This document shows, one piece after another, positions 49,898-63,700 of a DNA stretch of 64,000 bases. Both the position numbers and the translations under genes were made by a program. How positions within the stretch are numbered: the first letter of the stretch is position 1; each line of letters opens with the position of its first letter. The stretch comes from Patagioenas fasciata (lineage: Eukaryota > Chordata > Aves > Columbiformes > Columbidae): the NCBI RefSeq assembly GCF_037038585.1, contig NC_092520.1, positions 18,049,001 through 18,113,000 on the forward strand, read 5' to 3'. The notes beneath the pieces were generated by a model. That model saw only the letters and a list, made by a program, of their open reading frames with translations. It made no database searches and was not told where the DNA came from.

Positions 49898-52721
49898 CTT
49901 GGGGCCAGAAGAATTTTCCAGGATTCTTAGCACATATAATGGTACTTCCTTTACTGAGTATTTTTCATGGGTTTTGTCTGAGACAATCTGTGTGAGCTCA
50001 TTGAAATATAAAGGCATTTTCTTCCAAGTTTTTAAATAATCAGTTGGTTATAAATCCAACAATGTTTTTGCCTTTGAACTTCTGTGGTGGTCTTTGCTTA
50101 GCATGTGGTTTGAATGTCATAATGTATTTTCCACACTGTCAATTTTATGATCCAAACGCTGTCATCTTTTCTAAATGGCGTGAGAGTTTGCAGAGGCCTC
50201 TACAGAGAAGCTTCTCTCTTTTCACCTCTGCAATGCTTGCGGCAAATATTTTGCGTTTTAAAACTACAGTCTTAATACACTGAAATAACTCTTTGTTGCT
50301 TCCCTAACTAGATTTCTGCAAGCAACAGTTGAACTATTAGAACTTTCATAGCTAAATTTGTAGCTTTTGTTGCAGTTGTTCTTCCCCCAAATGACTATTC
50401 ACTATGGAGCATCTGGCCTTGCTAAAAATCAATTATTTCCTTCTCAGAGCCTAACATTATCTAATTGTAATGACAGTTGTACAAGTCTGAAACTGTAAAA
50501 TATATGTATCTTTTTGATTCAGTTCAGGGCTGACATGGAATTTAGTTGCTATTTCACACTATTTTCCTCACAATACAAAAGTGCAAGATATTAATTAAAG
50601 GCCTTATTTTCACCTGTTTTGTGAATTGTAACTTGGTTGCAAAGAAACGGTCTGAGAGTATCGAAGGCGCCAGGAGTGATGGATGACTAACTAATTCATC
50701 CTCTGGAAATTCCTCCACTACTGTGGTGCTTATGATAGACTTCATATCCCTATATTAGGTGCATTGTTTGAATCAGCCTCTCACCCTCAGAAATTGTCAA
50801 GCTAGCCTCTACTGGGGTAACATTTCAACTCCCAAGCAAACACGGCAGGAAACCATCTGTACCAAATGCTAATGGGAGCTACTTGTGATCGCATCCTACC
50901 TTAGCTACTTTAGTTTGCACTTTTAAGAAAAAAAATATTTGCTGGTTCATGTAATAATACCATTAGAAAGACTTCAATCAGGACATAAATGGTCTCTTGT
51001 TAGCATTCTCCTAATGAACGGGTTCTTCTGCTTTCTTAAATATATTGGTCCTGACACACAGTTTCCCAGGCTGAGAATGAGATTGTGGTTCAGAAATTGC
51101 ATCTGATTTCTTATAGCTTTGTGTATACACTAAAGAAATAAATTACCTGCTAATACTCAGCGCCTATCAGTGAGGACATTTTTCTTCAGGAATCCTCCCT
51201 CCTATGTTTAAGCCATTTGTGATGTTTAAAAGAAAGCAGTAGCAGTTGATGGCTGTGCCCCAGATCTACAGCCATTTCTAAGGTTTTTGTCTTACTTTTC
51301 ATGGGTACAAAGAACCCAAAAAGATTCTTCTGACAAGAAAAACAAATAGTGCAGATCGTCAGTGACGGTCAAGCCACATAATCAGTTTCTGCATTTCCTC
51401 TCTGGCTGAAGGTGAAGGTCTGGAAGGTTTCCTGGGTGGTGGCATCAGTTCTAGTTGTTTGTCTGGGCCATTCTCAGAGCATTTTGTTGTGACCAAGTCA
51501 GATTGCCTGTTCTGAAAGTCTGAGGGCACAATTTATCCTTCACATTCAGGAAATTACATGGCAGCTTAGACTCTACATAAAATGTCCCCAGACTGTTCCA
51601 TAGTCATAGAGCTTAAGATGAAGTTACACAACCTTTGCAGTTCAGGAATATGCATATAACAACTAGTCTGAAAATATTTCACAGCATTTATCTCTGTATT
51701 TCCTCCATCACTCTGTGTATTTCCCTTAAGTGCACGATTGCAAAAGATATTTTTATAGTAGGTTTTTCACAGGTTCAAAATTCCGGGTTCCACTCAAGTG
51801 GCTGGATACACCTTTTGCTTAAACTGTGAAGGTCAGGCTGCTCGAGCATTCCTATTAATTTTCTGGAACAAGGCTTGCCCTCAGCTTGTTTTCTTTCTTG
51901 ATGTTTCAGGGGAGGAAGAATTTCTTAAATGCTGATGAACATTGACAGCGTCCCTTCCTAACCTGAAATCTTCCAGAATTGTTTAAATTCTTGTTCTTTC
52001 CCTTCCCTGGTGGAAAAGCTGTTGCTTCCAGACAAAAAGAGGTGGTGCCTGAGAATCATCCCATTTATTTTTTTCATTTTAATTTCCTTCATTTAAAAAA
52101 AAAAAAAAAAAGAAAAAAGTTGTCAGCATGGAAAACATGCTTATTTCCTAGTGGAAACAAGAAGCATTTCAAGGTCAGGAGGTCTGTGTGTGAATGCAAA
52201 TTGGGATCATGCTTAGTGGGAACCCTGAAGAAGCTTTTAAAAGCTGTAGCTCTTTTTTTGCATAGACGAAATTATAGGGTAATTATATTTCAAACTATTT
52301 TGGCAAGAAACAGTCACATCGTCACCACTGAGTTCCTATATTCAGAAAATAAACTAACAAAGATTTGTTACTACAGAATTATTTTTCCAAGGCCCTCTAT
52401 GCTGAGGGCACGCTTTCCAAAAGGATTCTTACTCTCTCCGTGCCCATTGGAAAGCAGTTTCACCTCTTTATCTGTCCATCTCTCAGAGATGTTGACCTTT
52501 GTACTTATCACTGGCTGCTGTGAAGATCAATTAATACTTACACAAAAAACAAAGTACGTCTGCCTGATCTTAGGCTCAGCAGGAAGGATGGCTGCAAATA
52601 TTTTAGGATTGTTTTGTGAAAAGTGGGCTAACCTGCTCCATTCCTGCCCAAATAATATAAGGTCACAAACTGAGCAATCTGTCCAAAGGGAGGAATAACA
52701 TGGTGAGAGGAGCAGCCACTT

Positions 52722-52765
52722 AGCAGCTCCTTTGGAAATATGAAAGAGCAGCTCCTTTGGAAATA
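52722..52765. repeat. 25-bp tandem duplication
   Basis: AGCAGCTCCTTTGGAAATA occurs twice with a period of 25 bases and no mismatch over the 19 bases shared. The sequence is intronic. Confidence 0.92.
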
Positions 52766-55734
52766 GAATCTTCTTTGAGAACTGTATTTCCACAGCTACA
52801 GGAATAAATGATTACCACATGTGCTAACTCAACTTTAGCTGCTTTGAGAAATGGCAGTGCTGAGGAACTTCAGCATGCTCTAATACTGTGAGTTCCACCA
52901 TGAGGGCTTGAGAGGACACATTGCCCAGACAGGGTCTGGAAACCTTTGGAACCTCCTCCCCACTGCTGTGACTAGTGCTTGCTGGCCATGGCGAGCACAG
53001 GTTGCCACATCCCAGCAAACTTTGCAAATATAGCAAATGCCCTCAGGTTTGTTTGGCTGCAGGAGCCCAGCACACTGCAAGGTTTGTAGTGCTCAGGGGC
53101 CTGTCTTTTGTCTCGCCCTTTACACCAGGCTTCTCTTAAAAGCCACCTTCAGGCCATGCAGTCTGGGCAAATATTTCTGGAGTCACTAGACAGCACGGAG
53201 CCAGCGAGCGATCCAGCAGTGATGCAGCCCGTCCTCAGCCGAGCTCCTCCTCTTGCTGGTCAAGCTCATCCCTCGCTGTCCCCTCACTGCAGGAGCAGTG
53301 CAGGACATCAGCTTCCCCACAACCAAGCACAGCACCTTCACCTGCCTGCACAGTTTGCTCCTCTCTGTCTTCCTCAGCCCCTCCATGAAATGCACAGCGG
53401 ATATACTTCACATCACAATTCCTGAGATAAGTGCCATAAACTGATCTATACGTATATAAAATACGTATTACATAGTATCATTCAAACACACGTTCATATC
53501 TAATTAGATATTAAACTAATCGTAGTATTTGCTGCCTCAATAAACTATGGAACAGGATTGTAATATTCAAGTAAGGTATTAACAAAAGTCAAATATTTAT
53601 TCAGCTTTGAATTTGCATATACGTACATTTTAACCTCTGCATAATGAATTTCCACATACCCTAAATAAAAGTCATGTTATGATAGGATTTGGCAATTTTT
53701 GGCAATTTGCTGAAGCAGAGCTGAAAAAGCACCCACTCAGAACTGAACTCCAGTGTAAACTTCTATTAGGAAAACTGTTCTGTATAGACCAAGATTTGAA
53801 CAATACTTCTAAAACAAATAGAATGCAGTACAATAAATGAGAATATGCACTGCCTTCCTCGATATACTAGTAGGCACCAAGAAAAGCAAAGTGGCCAGCG
53901 TAATCTTCCACAAACATTACCTTTCACAGGGATACCTATCAACAAAAGAAAAGGTTATTTTTGCTCTAACATTTAAAGAACTGTAAAAACAGTAGCTAAC
54001 GTAATTCACATCCACCTATTAATTGGTACAATTAGGAAAATTTAATTAATGGCTTCCCAAACGGGTTACCAGAAGACTGTCTCCTGCTGGATTGCTGAGC
54101 CCTCGCTCTGCAGCATCAAGTGTTGGTCACTTCACCAGCTGGGTATGTGGTTTGATAACATATGCCAGCTCATTTGCTTCCACATGAATCCAGACGTTAA
54201 ATTATTGTTGCATTTATTAGAAATATTGGTGGGCTGATCATAAAATACACTGTGTGAAAACATGCGTTTGCAATTGTAATGTCAAAAATCAGTGCACTTC
54301 ATCCTAAATTTTAGTAGCTTTGAATTTCTCCCTCAGTTTCTATACACGCAAGGAAGACCAGAAGACTGAAAAAAATTTGACTACATCTGTCTAATTCATT
54401 TCACATGGTACTTTATTATTTTTTAAACTATGGAAGTTCAGGTATTGGTGGTTTTCCTTCATACAGATCAATTGTAAAAAGATTTTGAAAGGACCAGCCA
54501 TGATTTTTTAATGCAATATACTGTATATCATATGCAGCTCAGCATGGAGAGTGTCTATCACTGACCTTTAATACTTGTATTCCTCACCCACCTAAGCAGA
54601 CGAGTTTCTGCTCTCTGTTTGGGACACTAGAGAATTAGGCTTAGTGAACAGGATTGTGCCATCACTAGCAAAAGGCCCTAGGCTTTGCATTGATTTACCA
54701 CTGCTGGCCCCAGGACTTGTCTGGATTTATCTAGGCTTGAGCTTTTTGTAGTTTTAGCAGTTGTCTAGCAGTCAGATCACTACTGTCTTTAGTTCAGCTG
54801 TGTGGAACTGAGGCGCAACATATACCGTCAATTAATTGGTGGTGATCTAACACAGAGTCACCCTGTGTAGAGTGAACTACCTCTGATCCTTGAGCAAAAA
54901 TGTAGTGGGCAGACAGCAGAGGCCCCAGGACCACAATCACAGCAATTATGAGGGTGCAGCCTAATGGAGGTAGATGATATCGGGAACAGAAAATCAAGAA
55001 TAAACCAGTGCATTTTGAATAGGCTTTTATGCTTTCATTAGACTAAGAATAATTTTTTGTGTCCACATACAATCTGTGTTCCCTTTCTGTCCACTAATAT
55101 GTCTCTCAAAAGCATACACAGTGAACTGACCAACATAAAAAGAAATATTTTTTTAAAGGATGGTCAGAAATAAAATTTAAAATAATCTGAAAAAGAAGAG
55201 CAAATCCAATTTTTTCTCCACATGAGGCAGAAAAATATAGGTATAGATTAGATAGAGATGATACATAGATCTAACATGTAGGAAAAATAATTATATGAAA
55301 ATAAAAATTTATAAGGAGTTTATAGAAATGCATAGTTTTAGTTTAAAATCCCGATAGAGATGTATAAACGTCCTTCTTAATTAACTAAAACTTCTTCAAT
55401 AAAATATTCTGTGAAATAACTGTTAAAACTCTATTCAAATTCTGCTGGTTTCAGTCAGTTCTAAAGGCTGAGAGGCAACGGAGGCAGGTGAGCCGGCAGT
55501 GACCTCCCACAGCTCAATAAGGAGATACGCCTGGTTGCTCTACTAAAGCAGATGAGGATGTGGGATACAGGCTGTTCATCTTTGCCTAAGCTCAGGTGTC
55601 AGATGTATTGCCTGTTACGTGATAAAGGAAAGTATCTATACCAAACAGTTGATGATAGAAGCACTGTCTCCATAAGAGAAATAGGTGCTGGAAAAGACCA
55701 GAGATGGAAAAAAGATGAAAAAGATCATTCATTT

Positions 55735-56390
55735 TGTCCTGGTTTTGTTAAAAACAAGTTTCTCTTTTAGTGAATTTGCCTGTCAGCTAAAGCCTTCATG
55801 TTAGCTGCATTTTCCTGGAGAACCCAACACATGTTTTGGTTAAACCTAGCAATGGAATGCAAACTTATTGATAAGCACGGATGGACATCTCGCGAGAGGG
55901 GCAACAAGAAACTGATGACCGAGAGACTGACCAATGGTGTATAACATTCCATTCACGTGAATACTTCGTATAAAAGTGGGAGATCACGAGGATCTCATCC
56001 CTTTTTCCTTCCCTTTTTCCTCATGGCTGACATTAGGAGAGGACCATGCTGGTCGTCCCTGCGAACTGAGGCCTAGTGAGAGACTGAATCCAGCTCCGGT
56101 TGGCTGCAGAGTCTAATCCAGGACTTTGGGTGCTGGCTCTGCAGTTGCTGAGACTTACAAGATTGGTTTTGTATATTTTGTATTATTTTCTCTATTCTTA
56201 TTAGTAGCATTAGTAAAACATCTTTAATTTTTCCAACTCTCTTCCCTCTGTCCTTCTTTCCCTCCTGATCGCCTGTCCTGAGTGGGAAGGGCGGAGAGGG
56301 AGGGGCAAAGGGGGAAAGTCGGGGCGGGGAGGAGGTTAACAATACATCTGCCAGGGTTTGATTGTCACCCCGCAATCTTAACCCTCGACA
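55735..56390 (+). mobile_element. Solo LTR with 5-bp target duplication
   Basis: A 656-bp LTR runs from TGTCCTGG to CCTCGACA, so the ends are TG and CA. The 5-bp word CATTT flanks it on both sides (55730-55734 and 56391-56395), showing a clean insertion. It carries a TATA-like GTATAAAAG near 55967 and a pyrimidine-rich part near 56240. No retroviral genes are present, so recombination between two LTRs has removed the interior. It is nearly the same as the LTR at 10811-11449 but keeps about 34 bp (about 55836-55869) missing there. It lies antisense to GUCY1A2 within the intron. Confidence 0.93.
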
Positions 56391-58625
56391 CATTTTTAAA
56401 TACAGCATTTGACAAATAGCAACAATTATGTTTACCTGCTTTTGATAACTGCTTTGAAATCCCAAGGCATTACGTAGTAATACTATCAGGGAAACAGGAT
56501 TAATGTCAGTGTATTATACTAATATCTGATAAACATCATTATTCAAGGCCAAAACAAAGAATTAAACATATTTAATCTCTCTTCCATGCTGAGGAAGAGT
56601 CTCATGAATCTCACTGTGCTTCCTTTCTCAGTATGGAAAATAAGATAATTTTATTCAATTCAGGATAATGTAGATGAATTAAAAAAACCTTGAGCTGGAT
56701 TTGCCAGTTTACTAAAGGAACAGAGAATGTGTTGATATTCTCCTATTCCTTCCTGGCCACATTTTTAAGCACAGACCGGTCTGGGATCCTCTGCTCCCTC
56801 TCAGGTTTCCACATGTTTCACTGGAAGCTTTACCAGTGCTGTTCCAGTTCTTTCATTTTACAATGCTCAGTGATTCAAAGCAAATGAAATGAAACTCTGT
56901 AATCCTTCAGTCAAAAGACCTGCCTGAGCCAAGAGAAGCAGATATTTTGAACAGAAGTGATCTCTTATCCCCAACAGATTCACGGGCCACCTTTGCAGAA
57001 GGTGCAGATTGACCCCTCAGAGCTCTGCCCGGGCAGGTGGACGGGAGCAAGGCTGCCCAGGCTCACCGCTGCTGCCAGGCACCACCACATCTTAGATTTA
57101 CAGTTTTATACTCTGATTCTTACCTACAAAGAGTATTGGCTCGCAGGGAAGTGTCTGAAACCAATAACAGGCATTCCAAAGTGTGATTACAATTTGAATG
57201 CTGATGACACTTTCTAATGCATAATCTGTACTGTAAAATGAAAGCTGGTAAGTATTAGACATGTTTCCAGTATCTGCATGCTTTGTAAGCACAAAATGTG
57301 TATCAGAATTCTCATCAGGGGGCATGGTAGACACAAACACGTAATGATAAATGCCAGTAGATTTAATTAATTGAAAATTCTGTTATTTTTATACTGAATA
57401 CAGAATTATCTATTTTGGAAAATATTGCTTCTTAGATAATAAAAAATATGGACTGAGTACACAGCAGCACAGTATGATCCAATAGAAGCATTTGATGGAA
57501 TATAACGTCAACTATAAAGACACTTCAGTTTGTGATGAATCACTTTATTTATACACATCAAATTATATACTCATGCAAATTATATTTAAGAAAAGTTATA
57601 TACAAACACATCAGATCACTATTTGTTTACTTGGATTGTACAAGTAAAATACGCTCAAACCTCACAGATCACCTTCAGAAGCTCTGAATAATTCTGCACT
57701 ATTGAGCGTTTTGTAATTGCAGTCTCCCCTGGCCCCTGTGTCAGCAGTGCCATTTCTTTAGATCTTCCCTGTCATTCTCATGCTTTCAATCATGTCAGAA
57801 GGTATGGATAGAAATAGCCTTTCTATGTGGCCTCATGCACTTTCCTTCCATTTTCTCATATAAAATCTGAATCACGTAAAATACACGTTCCTAGCCTCTT
57901 CATAATTAGTTTTAGCCATTTCTCTTCAATGACAGCTGCTTCTCATTCAAACATATATTTTCTTGCCATTTCTATTTCCTTTACCTGTAGACATGTGCCT
58001 AGCCTGTTGTTTGCACTTGAAGTTCTCTAAATCGAGCACTGACTTTGTTCAGCAAATAGCAGCAGATGTTTTACATAGCACAATAATGCAGATAACAAGT
58101 AACAGTAATTCTGCCTTTTGTTTTGGTTTGCAATTTTTCATTATAGCATTGCTGCATTGTCAGACACTTTTCTACTAACTTCCCTTTTTGAAAGCAACAG
58201 TCCAAATTTGCAACCTTCTGGAAGACAAGCCCAGACATTACGATCACAGAAGGTGAAAGTTTGGCCATTCTGAAACAAATGGTCCTATTCCTACTGGGTT
58301 TCTAGGATTAAAGGGAAGGGAAAAAATTGTAGCCCCCTTTTTGATACAACCTGGAAGATAGAGAGGTTGAGAGAATCTGACTTGCATTATGCTAGCTAGG
58401 TCTTAGAAAGAATGGTCTCCAAATCCAGGTTACCCGCATCTGACTTGTTACAGTACAGTCTGACTAAACCAGGTACAGGTGAGACACAGACATCTTTGTG
58501 CTACAATGTACTTGGAGACAGATAAAGGCCTGCATAAAAACACAGATGTCTAGCAAACTCCATATATAAGCCCTCAAACTGGCTTTTAGAACAGAGTTAT
58601 ACCAACAATGTGATGAAAACATAAC

Positions 58626-58740
58626 ATAGAATCATACAATCATAAAATGGTTTGGCTCGGAAGGGACCTTTAAAGCTCATCTAGTCCAACACCCCTGCAA
58701 TGAGCAGGGACATCTTCAACTAGATCAGATTGTTCAACAA
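58626..58740 (-). mobile_element. CR1 LINE 3' tail fragment
   Basis: CATAGAATCATACAATCAT, then GGTTTGGCTCGGAAGGGACC and CATCTAGTCCAACACCCCTG, is the reversed 3' UTR of a CR1 type different from the copies at 3770 and 9091. About 115 bp remain, in the same orientation as GUCY1A2. Confidence 0.9.
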
Positions 58741-60629
58741 TGACCACGAATCTGTTGTCTCAAAAAAGGTGGCATATAACTCTCATAACCAAAACCAACA
58801 GAACTGGCACTGGCACACTGAAAGTGACTCCAGCTTCCGCATGCCAAGTAAAGAGTTTTGTGCATCATTGGCCCAGCACATACTTACAACTTATATTTCC
58901 AGCTGTATTTTTCTTAAAATATTATGAAACTGTCTATCTCCCAATTTCTGCTCTTAGGGACACTAACTTGAGCAACACCATAGGCATAAGGGGAATCACA
59001 CCTGTAAATCACATTTGTGAAGCAACTAAGACGTCTCTTCCGAAAAAACGTACAGACTGCATTTTCAGAATACCTTGAAGACCATCTCATGTTGGAGAAC
59101 GTGCCTTTATAAGAACTGTTGCTGTACAAGAAAATTCCAGGTCCCTGTTACAGGACTTTGGTTGCCTTTTGCCAGAATCACCTCCATTTGTGTAAAATTA
59201 ACACCAAAGGCCCTGCTACTGCATAAGTTTTGAAATCTGGAACACAAGTGGTGAACAATCTTGAGTTCACTTTTCAGACAATGTCTTAGATGGTTTATCC
59301 ACTGCCACGGTGGAGTATCAGGAACCAAAGTCACTAGAACATTGCACCTGGAAGGTCCCAACGACAATTTCTTTTCAAGCGGCATCAAGTTCCAAACAGC
59401 ATTTTCCTTTGTATTTACTGAGTTTATTTTTAATTAAATGAACAGATTTTCTATACCTGATAGCAGGTTGAGTCTATGTTTCTCTTGCATGTTACTAGAC
59501 AACTGTATGAACCTCCTTCTGTGCACTTCAAAATCAAAAGTCTATTCAGGTTTTTTATCTCTTGTTCAATTAGCTACACTCACTTCAGCCATTAAATCTG
59601 ATCTTGAGTGAATGGGCTCTTCAGATGAATGCTATTTTATTCACTAGTTTTAATTACTTTTAATCTCTAATTTATGACTGATTTATATTCTAGTGTATCA
59701 TATGCTTCATTTCTTGGATGAAGAAATTTCATTTAAAACTTTAATTTACATAGACAGGTATGGGTAAAAAGTATTGACATTCATAGGTCTGTATTAGAAG
59801 AAAAAGAAAGAAAAGCTGTATTGTTTGAGCAATTGTGTACAGATTTACCACAGAGAAAGTCCCAAAACATGAACAAAACTGTACTTCAAAAAAGTACTGC
59901 AGACACAGAATGTCAGAAAACAAGATTGAGATCTCCTGCCAAAAAAAAAAAGTGAGCACTTCAGCAGTAATTCAAACAGCAGAAATTCTAATAGTCAACC
60001 TGTCAAATTTGAACAATAAGGAACATTTTTTTTTATTTAGGAGTTCTTCCTCCTAACCAGATTTAATCAAGCCTTCTCTCTATTTGCATAATTTCTTTAA
60101 AGAGCTAAGGAAAATGCATTGCCATTTTCAATCTTTCATATTACATTAATAAATTGCTTCTATTAAGTGTCTCTTTACAGTGCTGTGTAAGAAATTTTGT
60201 CTTTAAGAAAGCATAAAAACTCTTTGAAAGCTTGTCCTTGCTAGCAAAATTAAAGACCTTCTTCTGAGCCAATGGGAATGTGCTTCTCTCCATGAACTGT
60301 GTCTAGTGGGTGGAAACCAAGTCTAAAGCCATAATAGTGCATAAAATCATGGTGCTATGGAAGACATCTCCCTCTTCTTCTGTTGCACAATATTTTAGGC
60401 AGGAATGGGTGGCCTTCCTGTTCTGCTGCCTTGCCTCCACAGCCTGACTTCTTTGCACATTCTGATGGCAAACAAAAGACTGACATCCCCATGCAACACC
60501 CCTTTCCACTTGTACTGGTGCCCCGCTGACTTTCTGTTGGAGCCCATGTGTCGAAGACAGAGCATGTTACAGGATCAAATGCAAAACAGGTTGAAATAAA
60601 AACTGCATGAAAAGGCTAAGAGGACTTAC

Positions 60630-60784
60630 TGGTACGTGGTTGGACTGACATTGATGCGGCGTGGGTGACTTCCTGACTCAAACTTGCTTGCAAGGGTGAC
60701 ATTGTTCCCAAAGAGACAATAACGTGGCATTCTTACACCAACGACGCCGGCCAGCACTGATCCTGAGTGAATGCCTATCCTCAT
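60630..60784 (-). CDS. GUCY1A2: GUCY1A2 penultimate coding exon (cyclase catalytic domain)
   Basis: A 155-base exon between acceptor TTTTTCCAG and donor GTAAGT. It encodes 51 codons plus two bases, starting [20 protein letters not shown] and ending [10 protein letters not shown]; with the next exon it gives YQLLKKEEN. It lies in the class III nucleotide cyclase fold. The stretch [11 protein letters not shown] is the alpha-subunit form of the segment that in beta-1 contributes GTP-binding residues. Sequence and length agree with vertebrate GUCY1A2, and there are no stops or frameshifts. Upstream exons lie beyond the window. Confidence 0.97.
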
Positions 60785-63700
60785 CTGGAAAAACACAAAA
60801 TCCATGTCAGTCCGTCTCTCTTGTGCTGCCCACGGTAATGTCATTAGCACTCATTTACAAGCCAGTCAGTGCAACCCTTTCAAAGAAATAAAAACCAAAG
60901 AAGAGTGAAGTGGAAGAAAACCGGCTCTCCCATTCCTCTAGCCTAAATCAGATACAGTTGAAAAAAGAACAACAAAAATATGGTTACTTCTTTGCTAAAA
61001 CTATTTTCTTCCGCGCATGTTTGCTGGAAACTATGATTCCGTAAGTGAGCAAAGAGCCCTTCTGCATATTAGTGAGGTGAGCACCTGCCCTCAGCAAATG
61101 GTGAGCAGAAAGTCTCGTTCACACAACAGCAAGTTGTGTGAATGCTGTCAACTTTCAATAAATAATAAAAAACTTATTAACAATGTCTTGTTTTTGTGAG
61201 ATGGAAGAAGGATTAGTTATTTTGTAAACAATTTTAAGAACACAGGTAATGCTACCTGTTTGTTCACTACTACTCTCCATATTTATTTAAGTATGACAAA
61301 TAAACCGCTTGCTGTGACCTCTTCTAAGGTACATTCAGTCACATATGAAGGCCAGACTGAAACTCTAGGAGAAAGCACCAGCTTTGTTTTGCTGTTGGAA
61401 ACTGTAGATCAGAGTACACATTACAGTGGAAGGAAAATCAGTAGCAAAAAATATACTAAGAAAATAAAATTTACTTTTGCAATGTATGCAGTGAAAGATG
61501 CTTCCTTTTATGTGCCTACGTAGTTTTTATCATTCAGTGCTTCATTGACAGGGGACTTCCAAAAATTTCCAAATCTATCAGGATTTCCAAATTCTCAGTA
61601 GCAGAAGTTTAGGCTCTCTTGAAGAAGCAAAAACTCAATCACACAGTAAATGCTTTCAAGGTCTTTTATAATGGTTGTCTCAAAAAGACACTGGGGGAAG
61701 GGTCTTTGTGGTTATGACTTTTCTGCACGTGCCAAGGAAACCAGCTGCAGATGGTACACTGTCAGACTTGCTGAATAGAATAGAAGCTAATATACCACCT
61801 TTAATATCAAATATTTTCCTTTGCAAGGTTACATGAACAAAGCTAAAGCCACTCCAACTTCCATGGGAAAACTGAGGGTGGAAGCAAAACTAAATGGATA
61901 TTTAAAATTTCACTCAGGAGGACATAGGTTATAATAGGTCTTCTGTGAACAGCTTGACTTGCAGAAGGGATTAAACAGAAGAAGAAAAGAAACAGCTCTT
62001 TTATTTGCTATAGTGCGTATCTAAAGAGATTTTTAAAACCCTTGGTTTGGCTGAGTACATAACGTGTTTTGTTAAAAGAACATATTCCTACAATAAAAAA
62101 GGTAGATGATTTCACAAACACAGGTTAAACTACATAGAGCTACTGACGATTTAATGCAAGTTTTCTCATTAAACCACACAGAGAAATTACACCAAGAATG
62201 GCTTGCAACAGAGGTCTAGTTATGATTCATTATATGGTTCTCTACAAGAAAAAGCCCGCAACACTGACACTATTGCCATGAAGTACTCCTTATGTCAAGA
62301 ATAACCATTATATTGGTCACATATTATTTTCTAGTGAAATATGCTTTTCATAAAAATGTATTTTCAATATTTTATTTTATCTTCAGATAAGTTATTCTGG
62401 CTTTTTTCCTCACTGTGTTGAAAAGTGTTGTGCCATCAGTTTAAGGTGTGTTTGTTTTTGTTGTTTTATTTTGTTTTGTTTGGGATTTTAGTTGTTTTGT
62501 GTTTTTTAGTGTTGTTTTGTTTGGGTTTTTTTTAATCAAAGAAAAAAGAAGTGTGATCAAATTATTGCAACAAGGCACTTATTGGAGCACAACAACATCT
62601 CACATTAACTTTGCAGAAAATCTGCCTACAGAACTTGACTTGAACAATAATAACATTTATACACATGTAGCTACAGTTCCCAAGCTATATTGTATCTGCA
62701 GTCCGTATCAGTGCTTTCCCAGAACAATTACCACTTAAATATTATCAATAACATATGAAATGCAAATTAGGTGGCAACATCAGGATGTATTATTTTTCTA
62801 TTCATTTATGTCCTTTAAATATATCTGTAATTATATGTATGTTAACTATCTTAAACTGAGCATTTTTAGTAAAACGTATGCTCTCCATCTGTGCTGACTG
62901 CTCCTTTATCTGTCCTTAATTATTCAATTTATGATAAAAGGGCAGCATATAACTAAGACTGAATGTTCAGAGGCATTATGCATAGAAATGGAAAGACAGG
63001 TCTTTTCGAAACTATCACAAAGAGAAAACAATTGCTAAAAAAAAAAAAAAAGAGAAAATGCTAGACTCCCACAGTTAAGGAACAGGGAAGAGATGGACAG
63101 AGGCAAAAAAAAACATTTCTAGAGCAGAATATTAGAAGGCACAATGGGGAATGAAATATGACAAGGTGTGAAAAAGAGCAAGAGACCTGTGAGAGGCCTT
63201 TTAGATACAGAGGAAGGAATTGAACTGGCTGCAATGGAAAGATTTTAGAGTAGAAAATGACAGGGAGAATAAAGATTAATTAATTTGATCTTTGCAGCAG
63301 CTGTGGTAAGGGTGAGGTGGAGATAAGCTGATATGTGTCAGGGGTGCTAAAGAAAAGCAGCCTGTATTGATGGATAGAGGACAAGAGGAAAGACATATCT
63401 ATGTGGAAAGGAAAAGAAGCTTCCAAACATTTTAAAGAAAATGTAGTAGTATTAGGATATTGCCTACAGGATAAGGCACAGGGAGCAGAAAATGCTGATA
63501 ACTGAGTGACAGGATAGTGGTTTAGTTTAATAGTGATAGATAAAGAAGGTTCATACAGAAAGATATGGAGCACTGGAGCTGTGGCCATTGTCTGATGAGA
63601 AAACATGCCAGAAGTGGTTATCAATGAGAACTGATAGTCCAGAAGGGAATGAGAGAGAAAAGTCAAGAACAAACAGGAACAGGGATGATCACCATAAAAA

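Larger units (their letters stand above)
48774..60629 (-). other. GUCY1A2: GUCY1A2 last intron
   Basis: An 11,856-bp intron with donor CA|GTAAGT at 60629 and acceptor TTTCCAG at 48774. It holds a solo LTR (55735-56390), a CR1 tail (58626-58740), a short microsatellite and one small tandem duplication. Poly(A) runs lie near 52095-52110. Open frames inside, such as the 239-codon plus-strand one at 51979-52698, show no family similarity. The rest looks like plain intron. Confidence 0.93.

Noticed and set aside
51979-52698. 239-codon plus-strand frame
   Set aside because: It contains a poly-Lys stretch made by an A-run, has no family similarity I recognise, and lies antisense in a GUCY1A2 intron.
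53108-53425. 105-codon plus-strand frame with moderate GC
   Set aside because: No recognisable domain, opposite strand to GUCY1A2 and inside its intron; no donor or acceptor that would make it an exon.
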